Positions 14,033-25,429 of a stretch of DNA of 64,000 nt are shown piece after piece (positions within the stretch are counted from its first letter, which is position 1; each line of letters opens with the position of its first letter). A model generated the notes under the pieces. The model saw only the letters and a list, made by a program, of their open reading frames with translations. It was not told the origin of the DNA and did no database searches. The translations under genes and the position numbers were made by a program. This stretch comes from Omphalotus guepiniiformis (taxonomy: Eukaryota; Basidiomycota; Agaricomycetes; Agaricales; Omphalotaceae): positions 2,604,001 through 2,668,000 of the forward strand of contig JAQOOI010000021.1 in NCBI GenBank assembly GCA_028554645.1, in the 5' to 3' direction.

Positions 14033-16276
14033 ATGCTAGGTCTCTCATTCATCCTCGCTGCCTCTATTGTTCCAACGTCGGTGCTCGGCATTTGGCCAAT
14101 ACCCCGGTCGTTGCAGACTGGTACACAACTCTTGAAGCTATCACAGAGGTTCGACATATCAGTCAAAATTCCCGATCCTCCCCAGGATGTACTAGCGGCG
14201 GTTTCTCGAAGCAAGGGATTCATTCATACGGATAATCTCGGGCGACTCGTAGTTGGGCGTGGCTCGTCAGACAGCGAGGGTCTCAAGAGTGCGGCATCAT
14301 TGTCGAGCCTAGTGGTTATGCTCGAGAATGGCGCACCCTTGGCTCGCCCTATCGCAACGGAAGCAGCCGAGGACTTGTCTACAAGAGACGAAAGTTACTC
14401 CCTTTCGGTACCATCGGATGGTTCGCCTGCCGTTATTACGGCTAATTCAACACTGGGCTTGTTTCGCGGCCTCACTACATTCGAACAATTGTGGTATACC
14501 TACGAAGGGACTATATACACCACGGTAGCTCCATTGACCATAACGAACGACTCTCCTGCATACGTGAGTTGCCTTCGTTAGCATTGAGTCCTATCCTCTG
14601 AGTTGAGCGATATAGCCGTATCGTGGATTTATGTTGGACACCGCCAGGAACTTGTGGGTATATGCTTTGCTTCACCGTAGGAACAAGGAGCCTAAATTCA
14701 CGCAGTTTTGGAGTCGTGGATATCAAACGAGCCTTGGACGCGATGAGCTTGGTCAAGGTGTGCTTAGCCTCGGAGTGTTTTATGGTCCGTGTTGATTGAC
14801 GCGTACATCTGCAGATCAACACATTCCACTGGCATATCACTGATTCGCAAAGCTGGCCTCTTGGAATAACCGAGTTTCCTGAACTAGCCCAACAGGGAGC
14901 ATATTCTGCGAGTGAGACGTTTTCTCCCGCAGATGTCCAAGATATTGTCACCTATGCCGGCGAGAGGGGGATTGATGTTTTGATGGTGGGTAGTGAATTG
15001 TGTGCCGAATGGCCCATTCATACTGACGCTGACTCTAGGAAATTGATACTCCTGGACATTCGTCTATTGTTGGCACCTCTCATCCCGAGCACATAGCCTG
15101 TTTCCTTTACACCCCTTGGTCAACATATGCCGGCGAGCCTCCAGCAGGTCAACTGCGTCTTGCATCAGCTGCCACGACCAATTTCACTGCCGAGGTTCTT
15201 AGCGCGGTTGCAAAGACGCTACCATCCAGACTTTTTTCGACTGGCGGAGATGAATTAAATACGGCGTGTTATGCTGCGGACGAGGAGACGCAGGCCTCGC
15301 TGAACGCCACTGGGAGGACGCTAGAAGAGGCGCTGAGCGATTTTACGGTTGTTACACATAACGCTCTACATGTGTTGGGTAAAAGTCCTGTTGTGTGGGA
15401 AGGTGTGTCGGTCGATTCTTTGTCCGTCTTCTATGGTGGCGATAACACGTCCCTTCTAGAAATGGTCCTTGAACATAACGTTACGCTGTCCAACGATACT
15501 GTGGTGATGTACGTGTTTCACAGCTTCTCGGTAGGTGTTTAGTGATAACTGTTTGCCTAGGGTTTGGATATCCTCTCAAAATGCTGCTTCTGTCGCTGCA
15601 AAGAATTTCCGCTTAGTCCACTCTCCTTCGGATTATTTTTATCTGGTATGTTTATGTTGTTGCCGCAAGACCGCTAGCTGATTTACGATAATCAGGATTG
15701 CGGTGCAGGTGAATGGATAGGCAATGATCCTTCTGGGTATGTCAAATTTTAGTCTCTTGACCTTTGACATACCGACAAGTATTGCCATTGCCTGCAAAAT
15801 CATAGCAATAGCTGGTGCGACCCATTCAAAACCTGGCAAAAGGTAAGTTTTCGAGCGCTTCTGGCTCCGTGGATATCGTTGACGCGTGATCTGTATAGTC
15901 ATATACCTTCGATCCTTTGGCCAATATATCCTCCGAGCATACCTCCCTTGTTCTCGGTGGTAGGTGGATCCTTTAGCGCCTCGCAGCGTTGTTCTCATTC
16001 TTGTTCTTGCCGCCCATAGGTCAACAACTCCTCTGGACCGAACAATCCGGGCCTGAAAACCTCGACTCTATCGCGTGGCCCCGTGCTGCGATTTCTGCAG
16101 AAGTATTTTGGACGGGAGCTACATTGCCGGACGGCTTTGACAGAGTTGGGAACATTTCTGAGGCACTTCCCCGGCTCCATGAGGTGAGGTATCGGATGGT
16201 ACAGCGAGGTATAGGAGCGATTCGTCTGCAGCCTCATTGGTGTGCGTTGAGGCCTCATGAAGAATGTGACGGGTGA
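14033..16276 (+). CDS. Secreted beta-N-acetylhexosaminidase (GH20)
   Basis: Removes terminal N-acetylhexosamine from chitin oligomers or glycans. Eleven exons: 14033-14563, 14616-14653, 14706-14757, 14815-14985, 15039-15402, 15460-15508, 15561-15645, 15696-15736, 15806-15842, 15899-15959 and 16020-16276; together 561 aa, the usual fungal size. Signal peptide MLGLSFILAASIVPTSVLG. GH20b-type N-terminal domain to about residue 175, then the barrel: PYRGFMLDTARNF, DIKRALDAMSLVK, INTFHWHITDSQSWPL, EIDTPGHSS, STGGDEL with the catalytic Asp335-Glu336 pair, NSWCDPFKTWQK, and LLWTEQSGPENLDSIAWPR near the end. Every splice junction restores conserved sequence, and the gene is intact. Confidence 0.92.
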
Positions 16277-16684
16277 GAAGCTTTGCAGCCCCAGAGATGG
16301 ATGGATGCAGGGGGAGATAGGCGGTGTTCAAAGAAGTCACCGGGTCCTATAATCTTGCGTTGATCGAGTGACTCATGTAGAATATGCAGCTTAGAAGTTT
16401 GCGCGATCACATATGGGGCTGATGTACCACAAATGTTATTGCTCATGACTGCCTTATAGTTCGAGGCGTTTACAACAACAGCGCTTATCCGCAAGCCGAT
16501 CTCTATCCGCCGGTGCCTACACACGACTCGTGGCGGCATTACACTGCAAACAACAATCCCGCATCACTACATCGCGGGAACGACGGAGGTGTGACGAAGT
16601 TCTGTAACATACCCCAGGTCGCATATATAAGAGCTTTCGAAAGAACAACTTTCCGCCCGAACAACTCGCCACTGCACCACCACC
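16277..16684. other. Intergenic, no gene recognised
   Basis: 3' flank of the hexosaminidase gene and presumed promoter of the next small gene. Confidence 0.45.
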
Positions 16685-17185
16685 ATGAGTGTGAGCCTCA
16701 ATTGTCATCGTGTGTGCAGCAATCGTTGATATATATTTTTTCTTCAGCAATCTACTGCTTGGAGCGAGTTGAAGCCTATTATGGTCGTGCTCATTGTCTT
16801 TGGTATATTGGTGTTCTTGCCTAGTGAGTGTTGTCAACATACGAGCTTCTTCCTCTATCTGGAGCACAGTGGCTTTATTGACACCTTCTTCGAAGTCGGC
16901 ATCTACTTTCTAGGTATTCGCTTCGGTCTCAACAGTTTTAGGGTTCCTTGGCTACAAAGGAGTCGTGCTCAGCATGCATCTTCAACGTTTTCAACTGATG
17001 TACGACACGACAACGATGTGTATACAACGTACGCCGTCGATTTTCCTCGACAATCCACGTCCACCTTGGAGTCGTTGGATTCTATTTCTAAGCACGACGA
17101 CATCCTTCCGCCTCCTGTCGTTGATTCTCGGGTTGTTGTGGGACGAGGCGCTTGGTCCATTCGGAAGTTATCGTCGAAGGGGTAA
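16685..17185 (+). CDS. Small single-TM protein
   Basis: Exons 16685-16690 (ATGAGT only), 16748-16823 and 16914-17185 give 117 aa in frame. After MSQSTAWSELK comes one membrane segment (PIMVVLIVFGILVFLP), then a polar tail rich in Ser, Asp and Val that ends KLSSKG. No known domain. Supported by three matching splice sites and a sensible transmembrane layout, but another exon reading downstream to about 17405 is possible. Function unknown. Confidence 0.5.
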
Positions 17186-18883
17186 GGGTAAGTCGTTTTG
17201 ACTTCCACTGTGTTGATACGAGCTACATAATTTTTTTTTCTTTCAGGATGTATTTTTACCTCGTCAACTCTCAGTCTCAAGAGCTTGAGGATGTGAATGC
17301 CAAGTTGGCTGCTCATAATGGACGCATAGGCTCCCCGAGGCTGGTCCTTTATACATGCAGGCATGGATGTGTATGTTATTGTGCTGTACAGAAGCGGTGG
17401 GTAATGTAATAACGGCCTAGTCGCTGGAGGATACGGTCTTTACTGTTTTTTTGTCGTTTCGAATGTGATTCATGGACGTGTTAACTGTAATATTGTTTCG
17501 AGGGATGTGAGAGTAGACTAGACAGACAAGAAGGCCGGGACCGCGTTCGAATATGTGCCTATTGCCTTGGGCAGGTTGCGTTCGGTGCACGACAGGGTCG
17601 CGTGTGGTAAGTGACATGATGAAGGCCCTTCCTACATGCCCGACACGCAATATCTACATGATGTAGGCCCTAGTCCGGTTTCAACTTTTATCTTTCTGTC
17701 TAACTTTAGATGGATGTTTTTCATTGAGCGGCTGAGGAAGTTGCTTTGTTTCTAGGTATGTATATCTCTTTGTCAGAAAATACCGAGCTGTGATACATGA
17801 GATGATTTCGAACGAATATAATAACTGGACGACACTTGATACACCTTCTCCTACTTACTCGAGTAACTGTTCCAGCCTGGAATTTGCCGGGTGCCGAGTG
17901 GCGGCACTGACTTTAGTCACATTCGGCGCCAATGCGGCCAAGCCTATTCAACAGCAGTTCAGTTCAGCAGCGTCTCACGACTGCTCTCTTCAGCTTCTAT
18001 TTCTGTCAAGCTCCTCATGTACTCTCATGTCAAGCTCCTCAAGGTCTCTAACGCTCTATCTACGGATGCAATTCTCTTGGAAATTTCGTGAGGCACTGTC
18101 AAGTTGGCCAGAGTTGGCGGTGCATATGTACGGCCGTAGGACGATTACGGCACAGTATAATCCTGCAGTGAGTTTCGAGTTTCGACACGACACGAGACAG
18201 CTTTGCCACCTGTCGTTTACTATCCTACTCATACTCCTACCACATACAGGGCTCAGACTGTAAAGATTTGTTTACAAGGTTCAAATCATGAAGAAGAAGG
18301 CGCGTCTTGGGCGCGTCAGTGCGTCATAACGTTGTTTCAAGCAAAACAGGGCCTGTACTTAGCGACAAACGACTTCCGAATTGAAATACAGTTTATTACA
18401 GGAACATAAACCGATGCATGGCCGATGGCCGATGGCCGAGGTGCTGGAGTGTGCGTGCTGATCTTTATCATCTTAAAATGTTTATTCGCATATTCACCTG
18501 CTATCGATTGTGAAGGTGGTAAGCTTTTTTTTCGAGAGAGGGCATACGTTCAAACTCTCAGCCTCTCGTCGTCCGTGGTCACATTAGCTTCCACAACTCC
18601 ATCTGCATCGCCGTCAAAACGAATGAGCAGCACAAGAATTCATTTTGTTTTTCAATTCGACTTCATCCTTGATCGTTACTCTGGCTCACTGTGCCCCGCA
18701 GTAGTCATTATTGGAGAGGCGGTGGTCAGGTCGGAAGTCAAAGTACCGGATGTGGATAGTCTTCCGTTTGTAATTTCGTAGATCTCTAACAGCGTTTCTT
18801 TTAAAAAGAGGTCAAGATTTGCAGTAATGCTACAACGTCGACTCGAACCGTTTTACATACTTGTTTCTCTCTGACGCCACAAA

Positions 18884-21551
18884 ATGTCGATGCTATTTCT
18901 ACGGGACAACTCTCAGCTAGATCAAGAGTCATCATATGGATACGTGCCTACATTTGCTGTTTGTGTTCTGTTTATCGCTCTCTTTTCGTTGTCTACATGT
19001 GAGTGCCTACCTATCTACCTCGTATTGTGCTCAATACAAACGTCCTACAGTTGTACATTTTGTACAAGCGATATATTTCCGTCACTGGTTCATTCTTCCC
19101 ACCGTCGTGTTCGCTGGTCTTTTGGAGATTCTCGGATGGTCTGCACGACTATGGTCGAGTAAAAATGTTCTAGCTGATGCCCCCTATTCTATTCAGTAAG
19201 CATCTTCACTGTTGAGTGATGTTCAAGCCTCGTAACCTTCTTCTTTGTAGAATCGCCATCCTAATCATCGCACCTACCCCTCTTCTTGGAGCACACTTCA
19301 TTATATTCAGCAGAATAGTTCAGATTCTTGGCACACAGTACAGTCGTCTCTCACCAAGACTTTGTAAGGAAATTAGTCTCTACTGTACTGCCTTGACACT
19401 TACTTCAAATTATATTCGCGATACAGATGCAAGACTATTTTTAACCTGCGTACGTTTTCTACCCGTGTCCCTGTTCGTGAAACTTACGTGTGTTGCATAT
19501 TCAGGATATCATCTCTCTCTTTGTCCAAGCGGCGGGAGGTAGTTGGGCTTCCAGCAGTGACGATGATTCCGATTCTGATGATTCCAGTGATATTAGCGTC
19601 AAGGGAGTGAGTAGTTGAACCACTGTCTACTGTATCGATTCATTCTCATTCTCATTTGAACCTGTCTTCTTTCAGGGAACGGATCTTATGCTAGGTGGTA
19701 TAGGCTTCCAGCTTGGTACGGTCAACACGAATAGGCAATGAACAGGATTCCTGACTTTTTTTTTCTCTTACAAGGTGTCATCGTGACGTTCGCCATCCTC
19801 GTCACTGAGTTCTTGATCCGATACGTGCATGACAGACCTGTACGCCGTTGATGTGCTTGGTATGGGGTATGAATGAGAAGAAGTGCTAACTAACTCGAAT
19901 GAATCTATCAAGCACTCAAAACACACACACAGCACACAAAGACTTTTAAGTTCGTGGGGTTTGGGGGACTAACAAACTCTGTGAAGCGAATAAGGTTGTT
20001 GTAAGAGGAACGCGGAGACACAGTCAAAACCGACGCGGCACAGATAACTCTATGCTACACACCACTCAAACGAACTAACGCGTAACTTTAACAAATCACC
20101 GCGACCAGTGACTACAAACGATACAACAACCAGACGATTGTTGGGAGATGCCAGACGACTTCTCACTTAGTGGAGTTGGGTATAGGAGGATTTCAGAACT
20201 GCCAGACGACGAGTTCAACGAGTGACCAGACGATCCACTCTTATTCGCACTACACACACAGGCTCCGCGGTACCAGACAATCCCGCTTGTAAACACTTAG
20301 GCACACTGACTTATGAACTAACGCGACGGTTAACACTTTAAAACTTCTAATCACTCAGAGGGACTTAAGCTTTTCCACACACAAATGCTATTAGCTCTAT
20401 GGGGGGGCTCGGGAACCTGTCCTTCCTTGCCCAGGTTCTATTTCTTATATACAGTATCTCTATTTACATAGTACAAACAAATGTCGCGATACTTGACAGT
20501 TATGAGATATATGGTGCATATGGTGCACCGCGTAAGGTAGGGATGAAGTATAGTACGCGGTAACAGGGTATCCTATATCGGGTTATAATCTTGCCGCTTT
20601 TAGAAAGTATCGCGGTAGTTCGCTAACGCTGTGTCTCCTTACGTGTTCTACTTCCGCGTCGTCGGAAGTACTTCGTGTTACATCGTACGTCTAGACCCTT
20701 CTGTGGCTCAACAGTGGTCATTAGATATGACTAGTGCACGGAGCTACTGCTACCTGGTTTCTAAGTCTGGCCTTCTGAGTAGTGCCGCGGTACCTCGTTA
20801 CCTACGCGTTGGTTTATACAGTATTGGGGCCATCAAGTTATACACGTCGGACCTTAGAACAAGTGCCGCGACACTTTACTTGAGTGCATACTTAGGTAAT
20901 ACCTACACTGAGAAGACCCATTTAGTGCCGTTCTACAGTCTTGTACACCTTTGTACACATATACTAGTGGTTGAATGTGCGTAATACACCGCGGAACTTA
21001 GGACTATACAGTGTACTTAGTAGGTTTGTACTGGAGTGATCAATCCCGCGAGGCCGAAAATGGTAGTGGTATTCCCGCGGTCGTATCACCGTGTATCCGA
21101 GACCAGTACAAGAGGCGTGCTGGACGTCCGACGAAAATACGCTTTGGTGGCTGTCGCGCTCGCTACCTTTTTCTTGTTTGTGCGGTGAGTAGAATCGCTC
21201 CACGTAAAGTCGCTGTACATGCTGACTTTGAACAACTTCAGAGGTACCTATCGCTTGGTTGAGCTTGGCACTGGATGGGGAGGGCCGGTCATGGATACTC
21301 AATGGCTATTTGGTATGTTTTACTTCCTATGTGATATCACTATAGACTTCAACTCTCTTTCACTGGCATTTTCAGGCTTCTTGGAGGCAGGTATGGTGGT
21401 GTTGGCATTCTACACTTGGAACTTCCTTCATCCTGGTTGGACCTTAAACAAGCCTGCGACATATCCGGTCGCTGATCCAGAAATGTCCTCCTCGTATAGT
21501 GGCTCTGGTGTACCATTGACATATCCTGTCAGGGAGACTGGACCGTACTAG
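18884..21551 (+). pseudogene. RTA1-like membrane protein, split by solo LTR
   Basis: Seven-TM RTA1-like family, implicated in resistance or lipid translocation in fungi. Exons before the insertion: 18884-18998, 19051-19195, 19251-19363, 19427-19449, 19505-19606, 19676-19715 and 19775-19848. After it the same exon resumes at 21089 (VSETSTRGVLDVRR), and two more exons reach the stop at 21551. Conserved pieces: YGYVPTFAVCVLF, RHWFILPTVVFAGLLEILGWSAR, YSRLSPRL, GTGWGGPVMDTQW, AGMVVLAFYTWNFLHPGW. Apart from the LTR and its CCGT duplication every exon is open, so the insertion is the only visible lesion. The loop encoded by exon 5 has an extra Asp/Ser-rich run relative to the intact copy. Confidence 0.85.
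19849..21088 (-). mobile_element. Solo LTR of the 25777-40129 element family
   Basis: A 1240-bp sequence with TGATGTGC...CGTATCA ends and a perfect 4-bp duplication CCGT (19845-19848 and 21089-21092). It matches the two LTRs of the full element over its whole length with scattered substitutions, so it is an older copy, left by recombination between two LTRs. Oriented like the full element (minus strand). Confidence 0.93.
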
Positions 21552-23039
21552 ACTTGATTCGATTCGATTTTTTGTTTGTTTCCCTGGTACTTTCGGCGTG
21601 GGATTGGACAGTATTACGCTCTTCATAATATTTAATTTAGAACGACACTACTAGTGGCGATACGTATATCACTTTGAAGTCGGACTGTTGTTCATGTGTA
21701 TTTAAAAAATTATTCAATGGTTACTTACTACAGTGTATCCTTTGGTGTTTCAATCCGATGGGTAGTAATCAGTAGAGCCAGTCTCTAGTTGTTTTCGTTC
21801 CGAGCGTGATACATGTCGGATATTTAAACTTCAATGCCGTTTCGAAGGACAGTGAGAGGCAGACGAGACAAGACGCCCAAGGACACACAGGCGGCTGATA
21901 TTTCTTATCCAGGACCGGATCCATGTTCGACTCGGAACTCTCAGTCCATTGCCTTGGGAAGATGCACGACAGGGCCGCGTGTGCTAGTGACATGATGAAC
22001 GCCCTTCCTACATATGCATGTCCGACACGCAATACCTACATGATACTTACTACATGATGGTCCAATTTCTTTCATCTTTCTAACTTGGAATACTTTCTCA
22101 TTGAGCGGACGGAGCAAGTCGGTCTGCATCCAAGTAGATAAATATCTTGCTGGTTGCAACACAAATGCATCCCGAGTTGTGATACATGAGATATTTCGAA
22201 CCTGGCGCCAAACTAAACGCCCGAGTATTTCGGCATGTGAGTGCCGCCACTCGGCATGCTCGGCAGATCGTCCTTGCCAAGCCTATTCAACAGCTTTTCA
22301 CGAATCACGACTGCGGTCTGTCCCTCATCTCTGTCCTCTATGTCCTCATGTCAAGCTCCTCAAGGCGGCAGGCCTCTATTAACAATGCAATTCTTTTGGA
22401 AATTCGTGAAACTTGCAAATCAATAAGCGCTCCCGCTGTCAAGTTTCCGATTCCAGCGCGTCAGAATCTTGCAGTGAGTAAAGTCGTGGACGCGAGAATG
22501 CCTTTTAGCCGCAAAGCGAAGACGCCTGGAGTGACAAACGACTGGGAAACGACTTCCAAATGATGTTTTCTTCGAGTTGGGATTTGAAAATAATACAAAC
22601 CGATGCTTTTTGTTACACATGGCCGAGTATTGGAATGGGTATGTGTTGATTTTCTTCATCGTAAACTTAAGGGATTTTCTTCGAGATCTAGAGAGAGAGC
22701 GCGTTACTCTCATCCTTTCGACATTCGTGGCCACATTAGCTTTCAGGTCATCGTTCGTATTGGCGTCAAAGTGAATGGGCAGCACAAGAACTTAGCATTC
22801 TTCAGATTTACTTCATTCTTGATAACGATCTTTGGTCCACTGTGCGCCGCAGTTTAGGTGTCATTCAAGTTGCAGGCGATATTCAAGTGCAACTTGAAGG
22901 CGATGTCAGGTCAGTCAGCTTACCGGTAGCGGTAGCGGCGGGCTTTAACAGCGTAACCTTTAAAAAGAGTTCAAGACATGCATTGGTGCTACAAATCAAC
23001 TCGAGCTGCTTTACTTATTTCTCTCTGAGTCTTTACAAT

Positions 23040-24439
23040 ATGCCGATGCTTTCTCTACGCGATGACTCTCAGCAGCATCAATTTTCACCATATGGATACG
23101 TGCCTACATTAGGTATCTGTATCCTTTTCGTCGTTCTCTTTTCGTTGACCACACGTAAGTGTCAATATTGCCCCACCTATCTACCTCGTAATGTGCTCAA
23201 TGAAAATGTCCTACAGTTGCGCATTTTCTGCAAGCGATATATACCCGTCACTGGTTCATTCTTCCCACCATCGTCCTAGCTGGTCTTTTGGAGATTCTCG
23301 GATGGTCTGCACGACTATGGTCGAGTGAGAACGTTCAGGATCATACCCCATTTTCTATTCAGTAAGCATTACCATTGAGTGATGTTCAAGCTCTAAAATT
23401 TTCCTCCTTCGTTGTAGAATCGCCGTTTTAATCGTCGCACCTACTCCTCTTCTTGGAGGGATCTTCATTGTATTCGGCAGGATAGTTTCAATTCTCGGCA
23501 CACAGTATAGTCGCCTTTCACCTACGCTTTGTAAGGACATTCGTCTCTGTTGTGCTACTCTGACGCTTACTTCAATATATTGACAATACAGACGCCAAGA
23601 TATTTTTATCCTTCGTATGTTCTTCACCCTTGTCTCCTTACATGAAAAACTTAATGTGTTGCATATTCAGGACATCATCTCTCTTGTGATCCAAGCGGTT
23701 GGGGGAAGTTGGGCTTCCAGCGCTGCCAATGATCCCAAGCATAACGTCCGGCCAGTAAGTCAATGAACCACTGTCTATGCATCGCTTCTTTGTTCTCATT
23801 TGAACCTGTCTTTCAGGGCACGGATCTCGTACTAGCTGGTATAGGCTTTCAGCTTGGTACGATCAACGCATTTAATCAATGAACAGGAATCCTGACATAT
23901 CTTTCTTACAAGGTATCATCGTGACGTTCGGCATCCTCGTCACTGAGTTCTTGTACCGATATATGCATGAGAAACCTGTTCGTGTATCCGAGTCCAGTAC
24001 AAGAGGTGTTTTGGACGTCCGACGAAAACTTGGTTTGGCGGCTGTCGCATTTTCTACCTCGTGTTTATTTGCGCGGTGAGTAAAAGCGTTCCATGTATGC
24101 CGCTCTACACGCTGACTTTGAAACTTCTTCAGAGCTATCTATCGCATGGTGGAGCTTGGCACTGGATGGGGAGGGCCGGTCATGGATACTCAATGGCTTT
24201 TTGGTGCGTTGTATTCCTATCTGCTGCAATTAGACTCTAATTCTCTTTCGTTGGCATCTCTAGGTTTCCTGGAGGCTGGTATGGTGGTGTTGGCATTCTA
24301 CACTTGGAACTTCCTCCATCCTGGTTGGATCTTGGGCAATCCCGTGGAACATATGGCTGTTGATCAAGAAATGTCTTCCTCGTACAGCGGCTCTGGTGAA
24401 CCCTTGACTTATCCCCTCAGAGAGACTGGACGGCTCTAG
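23040..24439 (+). CDS. RTA1-like seven-TM protein (intact copy)
   Basis: Nine exons (23040-23154, 23217-23361, 23418-23530, 23592-23614, 23671-23754, 23817-23856, 23913-24075, 24133-24203, 24264-24439) give 309 aa, typical for RTA1-like proteins. Hydrophobic stretches include LGICILFVVLFSL, FILPTIVLAGLLEILGW, VLIVAPTPLLGGIFIVFG, IIVTFGILVTEFL and AGMVVLAFYTWNFL. The signature GTGWGGPVMDTQW and the polar cytoplasmic tail are present. Plasma-membrane location and a role in resistance or lipid movement are family knowledge. Sister of the LTR-broken copy; all splice sites match between the two. It probably supplies the activity alone now. Confidence 0.88.
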
Positions 24440-24500
24440 ACTTGATTCAAATTTTTGTTTCCCTTTCCCTAATATCTTTGTTGTTTTCTGGCGTTACATC

Positions 24501-25304
24501 GGATGGTGGGAGGATTGGTAACTTTATCATGCTCTTCATAGATTCTTTCAAATAAATTGGGACTTTTAGCGTTACGTATACCTTTTGTTGGACTGTTGTT
24601 ATTGCGTGCAATACTTACCACGTACAGTGTCTACATACTACAGTGTCATACGCAGGTTTTCGTTCAATGCGATTATTCAGTTCCACTTTGCCGGCTACCG
24701 GATCGGCCCGGCCATTCCACCGACTTCTGGCGCCCGGTGCCCGAAACTGTTACAACCGCAGCACGGTGCCAAGACTCGAACTTGATGATTACTTCTCTAA
24801 AGTTCGCGAGCGTTCTGATTTGACTCTGACTAGAATTGGCAAAGATCCCGAACAGTCTCATCTGTTCAAGTTATTGAAGCGTGAAAGCTGAGCGCTGCAC
24901 CTTTACATTTTTAATTTGGATACTGACTTGGTATTATAGTTCACCACTCTATCGATGGGGCTACAGAATTACCGACAATTTTTGACGCAATTTCACGAGA
25001 AATACACCTAATTCCACCTGGTATCGACAATTTTATGATTCACTCCAGTTTCTCTCTGCGAAATGTCGCAAATCCTTTACCTCGCTTAGAGGCCGTTGAA
25101 GGGTTCCACACACCATCACATCATCACCTGCAAGGATACCGCGTCCTCGGCATAATTCGAGCTTTGCGATTGGCTCTCTTATTTTCCGGGGTGGAGCCTC
25201 TTGCTGCGGTGGTCATTCACTCATCGAATTTTCATGCCTTTCGAAGGCGTTGGCATAGTACACTTCGTATGCGCGAGCTCGCATCCTGCAAACTTATGGC
25301 ATGT
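24501..25304. other. Intergenic, no gene recognised
   Basis: A short plus frame to about 24891 (ends LFKLLKRES) has no recognisable motif. Nothing else is supported. Confidence 0.4.
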
Positions 25305-25324
25305 AAGCCTTTGTACTCCTACTG

Positions 25325-25331
25325 TATAAAA
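25325..25331 (+). promoter_or_regulatory. TATA box, dioxygenase copy 2
   Basis: TATAAAA about 105 bp before the ATG at 25430, at the same relative place as in copy 1. Confidence 0.6.
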
Positions 25332-25429
25332 AGAGGGCAGGCAAAAAGAACAGAAAAGCGTCGAGTGTTCCCACTTCATCAGTTTAGTACACCTAAAACC
25401 ATCCCAGCTTTCAACAATCGCCTTTAGCC

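Larger units (their letters stand above)
17470..24500 (+). repeat. Diverged tandem duplication carrying RTA1-like genes
   Basis: Two units, about 17470-21551 and 21860-24500, share upstream landmarks (for example CGACAGGG...CGTGTG...CATGATGAA and TTCCTACAT...CCGACACGCAATA) and then an RTA1-like gene with identical intron positions. The 1.4-kb stretches before each gene (17470-18883, 21860-23039) hold no gene I recognise. The first unit is longer because of the solo LTR. Confidence 0.75.

Noticed and set aside
20631..20984. 117-codon plus-strand frame present in all three LTR copies
   Set aside because: It lacks an ATG start in at least one copy (GTG), lies wholly in the LTR and has no motif. 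Its conservation follows from the LTRs being near-identical.
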